Shown piece by piece: positions 18,555 through 22,382 of a DNA stretch of 22,382 nt; positions within the stretch are counted from its first letter, which is position 1, and every line of letters starts with the position of its first letter. The stretch comes from Blakeslea trispora (Eukaryota; Mucoromycota; Mucoromycetes; Mucorales; Choanephoraceae). The notes under the pieces were generated by a model, which was not told where the DNA came from, searched no databases, and saw only the letters and a program-made list of their open reading frames with translations. A program made the position numbers and the translations under genes. Location: positions 1-22,382 of the forward strand of contig JAIWNE010000240.1 in NCBI GenBank assembly GCA_025331445.1. The letters are read 5' to 3'.

Positions 18555-19022
18555 GATCATATACAGACTCAACCAACCGTATTCAAACTGAGGTAAAATA
18601 AGTAAATGATACGATATTATGTAAGATGTAAAAAGTAATTTTAAAAAAGCGGGTGTAACAGATTTCTTTTTTTTTAAAAAATTGGGGATCAGCGATACGT
18701 ATCTATCAGCAAAACATTATTCTCCTTTAGCCAAACAACATGAAGTTTCCTCTCAAATGAATACAACAATGGTGAGGAAATTGCATGTGTTGAATTGTGT
18801 GAAGAAAAATGGATTTGAGGCGATGTTTAGCACACTTAAGACAAAAGGGGTTATAATTAAGTCTGATAATGAATTTATTATTCTTGTCAAATGATATCAG
18901 ATAGCCGATTATAGTAATTGTGTACCTGTTGAGTAAGAAAATCTCAAACCTGTATATAATAATATGTTGACAGATTAATCGAATGCTCTTTCTACCTAAA
19001 CTTAACAAAAAAAATATCAATT
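18555..19022. promoter_or_regulatory. Divergent intergenic region
   Basis: This 470-nt stretch separates the minus-strand FAR1-OTU gene from the plus-strand second Tnp2 gene, so it should carry both promoters. It contains the start of the putative 5' UTR intron of the FAR1-OTU gene (donor at 18564) and an A-rich leader (AACAAAAAAAATATCAATT) directly before the ATG at 19023. A 70-codon open frame (18682-18894) is unsupported. No clear TATA box stands out. Confidence 0.4.
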
Positions 19023-21328
19023 ATGTCTGAATCTCTTCTCCTCTGTTACTGTGATGAATGTCTCAACTTTCCTGACGAAGAAAGATGGTTGCCTCAGTAT
19101 ACCGTTCAGTATCACAAGGCAAACAATTTGTTTGGAGGCGTTGCCTTCAATGAGTGGGCTGCCATGAATGGTAAAGCATTTTATGGAATAAAAATGCAAC
19201 ATGTATGGTAACGCTATTGGTTTTTTAGACGAGCAATTTTTTGACATGGCTGGCTTGTCTGAGCAAGATGTCAACAATGACATCGATTTAATGGATGCTG
19301 ATGGTAATAAAAAACAAATAACTGAGGAATTCAATGTTAATTATTTTGCTACGTAGATGATGAATTCATGGAAGAAGACTTCAGCATCATGGCCACAGGT
19401 GGCGATGAAGAATGGCCTGAAGTTGCTACCTCTGCTTTCGAGCCTGAGGAGGTGACTACTGAAGTTGTTGAAATCGACGAAGTCGATCAACTCGCTGACA
19501 CTTTTGCTTCAAGTAAATTTTAATAAATAAACCTTTTGATATTTCAACTGAACAATTCTTTTAGACCATGTCTATTATAGGCAAAGTTCCTTCTTCAGCA
19601 GCGGCTAAATTCTATTTGCAATGGTTGTCAAGCTCCACAACAAGTACACCACTCATGAAGGAACTGAGTATGTTATGGAATGCTTGAATCAAGTCATGGA
19701 AGAAACTGGCGACTCCTTCCGTTTCCCTAAGCGTGTGCCTACCTTCTTGAATCGTACTGCTCTCCTCAATGGTAGTACGGAGGGTGTCAAGGCTTATGTT
19801 GTTTGTCCCAAGTGTCATGCTTTGCATGAAAAAACGGATGGTGCAGTCATCTGTGACAAGCCCATGGCCAATGCCATATTCATCCCCACGCACGCCTCCT
19901 TCTACTGTACTGGGAATCTCTTGGCGTTGAACAACCGTGTTCCTGCAACTTTGTCTGTTCAGATGGAGTATGCCTACTGCTCTGTCGAGGCTACCTTAAA
20001 AAAGTTTTTCAGAAGACGAGGTTTTGCCGACCAACTTGCCCAGTGGAAACACCGTCGCACTTTGGAAGGCTACTATTTGGACTTGCAAGATGCCAGCATG
20101 TTCAACACATTTAAGGCTTTGCCCACTGATGCGGTTCCCTTTGCCTACGAATCCAGTTACAATTTGCAGTTGGCTCTCAACATCGATTGGTTCAGTCCCT
20201 TTGAGCACAGTTACAGTGTGGGCTGTATCTACATGTCCATACTTAACTTGCCAAAGAAGGACGGCCGCGATTTAAAGAAAAACATGATCTTGGTTGGTGT
20301 GATCCCTGGCCCTAGTGAGCCTAGCACTACTGCCATCAACCACTATCTTCGGCCTTTGGTGAATGAGCTCTTGGTGTTGATGAGAGGTGTAGATATGCCA
20401 GTCACCTTGCTCGATGGCAAAGTTGTTTACAACAAAGGTCCGAGCAGCCATCTCCTTGAATCAGTTGCGATTTACCGGCAACAAAGAAACTAATTGGTAG
20501 CCTGTCCTACAACGGTCATCGTGCTTGCCACATGTGTGATCTTGTTTTCCCTTCTCTTCCTGGTGGTGTCAGTAGACACAATTACTGTAACTGGAACTGT
20601 GACAGCTGGCCTAGAAAAGATCCCAACGCTACTCGTCAAGCTTCTGAGGATTGTTAAGAGCATCCTCTGGTGTAAGAAGAAAGGAAGTAGAAAAGGCAAC
20701 TGGATCAAGGTACTCTATCCTCAATGAATTACCTTACTTTAGTTACGATCTGGTTGCCTTGGAACCAATGCATTGTTTGTACTTGGGCATTGCCAAACGA
20801 TGCATTTCAGCCATGATACCCTTGACTTCGTACGAAGTCATCCAACAGAAGATGAAGAAAATGATCTTCAATCCGGATCACTCCTGCGGCCCTCTCTCCA
20901 ACAAGATCGGTGACAATGGGTTCCACAATGTCAAGGCAGTGGAGTTTAAGGACTTTGTGGTTGGTGTTGCTTCTTTGGTGCTAAAAGGAGTAATTGGAGA
21001 AGATGAATATGCTGTGGTGATGAACCTCACCAAAGCTTTTAGAATTCTAGAAGGTGATAGCATAGCTACATCTGATATCGAGGTTGTTCACAACTATTTG
21101 CTTGCTTTTGCTGTGGGGTACGAGAGGTTATACTCTCATGACTTGGTTACCCCTAACTTCCATTTCATGTTGCATCTTCGCGACTCAATGCGAAAGTGGG
21201 GTCCTGTTTCTTGCTTCTGGGGGTTCAATTTTGAACGAAACAACATGTTTGTAAAAGAATCCGTACCAACCACCGACAAGGCCTCGAAAAAACTACATGA
21301 ACAAAATGCAGTCAATCATCTTCTCTGA
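19023..21328 (+). pseudogene. Second Tnp2-type (CACTA/EnSpm-like) transposase, frameshifted
   Basis: Different from the copy at 4.5 kb and closer to classical Tnp2. Exons: 19023-19170, 19229-19303, 19357-19512, then a long exon beginning at about 19581. The N-terminus has a CYCDEC metal-binding motif, followed by a very acidic region (DLMDADDDEFMEEDF). The core has VVCPKCHALH, NIDWFSPFEHSYSVGCIYM, NLPKKDGRDLKKNMILVGVIPGP, INHYLRPLVNEL, LPATKKLIG, HRACHMCDLVFPSLPGG, ELPYFSYDLVALEPMHCLYLG, and GPVSCFWGFNFERNN at the end, the standard Tnp2 order. Likely catalytic positions are the Asp of NIDWF, the acidic residue of LEPMH (normally Asp, here Glu at 20762-20764) and the Glu of FER. Frame changes lie at about 19600-19620, 20470 and 20655; elsewhere the reading is clean. 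The C-terminal accessory block expected after FER is found separately from 21843. Confidence 0.86.
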
Positions 21329-21842
21329 AGATTTTGATTTTCTTACACATAATAGTTCCAACTGATTACCTTTTTTTTGTCTTGTTTCTGACCTTCTTTC
21401 TTTCTTTAGATTTCTTTTTTTTCCTTTATTTTTATTTTTTTCCACACCCGCTTTTTCTTCTCTCATCTTGTATCTCCTTTTTTTTTTCAAATAAATTCTT
21501 TGGTAACAAAAAAAAGGGTCTTTTAAAAAAGAATCCTAGTATTTAAAAAAAAGTAATCGTTACCCATAATGTTAATGTGCACTTCATGTATGATTGTGTT
21601 TATTATCTTTATCAGAATTCAAGTCATTCCAAATTTCTTACTGTTAGTGACGCTCATTACAAAAGGCAATAGATATTTGGTTTGTAATCACCATTGACGG
21701 AACTGAAAATAAGTTACAGATAGAGGTGGTTAAATGAAGCAAGTGTTTTAAACACAATTCTTTTTCCTCTTTTCCTCATTTCCGATTTTATTTTTAAAAC
21801 AAAACTTTTTGGATTTCAGAACCTAAAAACCCATCAAACAAC
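21329..21842. other. T-rich spacer inside the second Tnp2 element
   Basis: No coding motif. The first 200 nt are a plus-strand pyrimidine tract (21365-21490, mostly T with C), then A+T-rich DNA. The last 40 nt before the next ATG (ATTTCAG, AACCTAAAAACCC, ATCAAACAACATG) look like a fungal leader with a good start context. Confidence 0.55.
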
Positions 21843-22382
21843 ATGAACAGTATTACAGCCTCAGACAATGACCAGAGAATTACTGAATTAGATGAAGAAC
21901 AACAAGCGCAAGCAGCTGCATCTATGTTTTGTGATTTTGTTGGATTCTCGTCAATCAACGGCGATCCTTTTGGATATGAAGAAATGCCTCCAGAAAGCTA
22001 CAGATCCATCAATGGGCGTCTTCTAAACACAGTCGTCTTTCAGAGAAGGAATATGCATGTCTTTTGGATTATTACACACTTGCATATGAGGGATTTACGT
22101 CTTCAAACGATGTGCAAAAATTTAAATCCATCGACCTTTTAGGATACAATTATTCATCTCAACTGACAGGCAGTAACAGTGGTGTTTATGTCAATGTATT
22201 TCGAAAGAAAGGAACTGAAATAGACTCCATACTAGATGAAACAACGTTACGAACTGGCGCAATTAGATTTTTTTTCAAGCATGCACCTCTGTTAGAAGAC
22301 GAAAATGGCGAAGCCCCTCAAAAACTTGATCATTATTTTGCTTTCATACAATGGTTCAAGCTTCTAGAGAAGGGAAGAGGAT
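21843..22382 (+). pseudogene. C-terminal Tnp2-element protein, partial at window edge, one frameshift
   Basis: From the ATG at 21843 (context CAACATG) the frame reads an acidic, Gln/Ala-rich start (ELDEEQQAQAAASMF), then GDPFGYEEMPPESY. Near 22030 one extra base shifts the frame; the new frame stays open to the window end and reads SRLSEKEYACLLDYY, LLGYNYSSQLTGSNSGVYVNVF, TGAIRFFFKHAPL and HYFAFIQWFKLLEKG. This order (L-x-x-x-EY-x-x-L-x-x-YY, then a V-x-x-FF-like strand and an LAF-x-x-W-like strand) is what I associate with the region after the DDE domain in Tnp2 elements, so it probably is the tail of the transposase gene or a separate accessory gene of the same element. The clear start context favours a separate gene. 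The stop lies outside the window. Confidence 0.65.

Noticed and set aside
18682..18894. 70-codon plus-strand frame between the divergent genes
   Set aside because: Composition is not absurd but there is no motif, and the frame lies where both promoters should be.
4508..22382. CACTA-type terminal inverted repeats and 3-bp target duplications around the two Tnp2 genes
   Set aside because: I looked for matching ends near 4.3-4.5 kb with 7.5-7.9 kb, and near 18.6-19.0 kb; no convincing pair was visible, and the right end of the second element is outside the window.

Overview
The window looks like nuclear DNA of an early-diverging fungus, most likely a Mucoromycota (Mucorales-type) genome. The reasons are an A+T-rich background with long A and T runs, short GT-AG introns of about 50-60 nt, and a mix of transposon families that I associate with that group. 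I see no housekeeping protein gene. Almost everything recognisable is transposon-derived and much of it is broken.

Layout: 1-2.2 kb is featureless A+T-rich DNA, then comes a 200-nt polypurine tract. A decayed, unrecognised spliced gene lies at about 2.57-3.36 kb on the minus strand. A seven-exon Tnp2-like (CACTA/KDZ-type) transposase pseudogene occupies 4.5-7.5 kb on the plus strand, with its frameshifts packed into about 550 nt. From 7.5 to 11.06 kb there is a long noncoding stretch with a CT-skewed block at 9.1-10.4 kb. From 11.06 to 13.16 kb lies a non-LTR retrotransposon (LINE) remnant with the end of an APE-type endonuclease and the start of a reverse transcriptase. It is interrupted by a 776-bp solo LTR with a 4-bp target duplication; leaving out the LTR makes the LINE frame continuous. 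The LINE stops exactly at the end of a complete 1,330-bp Tc1/mariner element (13160-14489), whose open transposase has Cys where the first catalytic Asp should be.

The far side of the Tc1 element is a different sequence: a minus-strand MULE (Mutator-like) transposase pseudogene (14.49-16.17 kb) with a GCM/WRKY-type zinc finger and, at its far end, a cysteine-protease-like Cys box cut by the Tc1 end. Next come a complete cloverleaf tRNA-Trp(CCA) of mitochondrial appearance, a strong hairpin, and a set of T-run/GCAAC/T-run repeats. An apparently intact two-exon minus-strand gene follows (17.63-18.48 kb) that joins a FAR1-type zinc finger to an OTU cysteine protease. The right end (19.02-21.33 kb) holds a second, different Tnp2-type transposase with three frameshifts, then a partial open frame that looks like the C-terminal accessory part of the same family and runs off the window.

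The biologically most interesting part is 14.5-18.5 kb: two same-strand transposon-type genes that each combine a WRKY/GCM/FAR1-fold zinc finger with a cysteine-protease-like domain. The second keeps an open reading frame while nearly everything around it has decayed. All family assignments rest on reading motifs by eye, without database searches.
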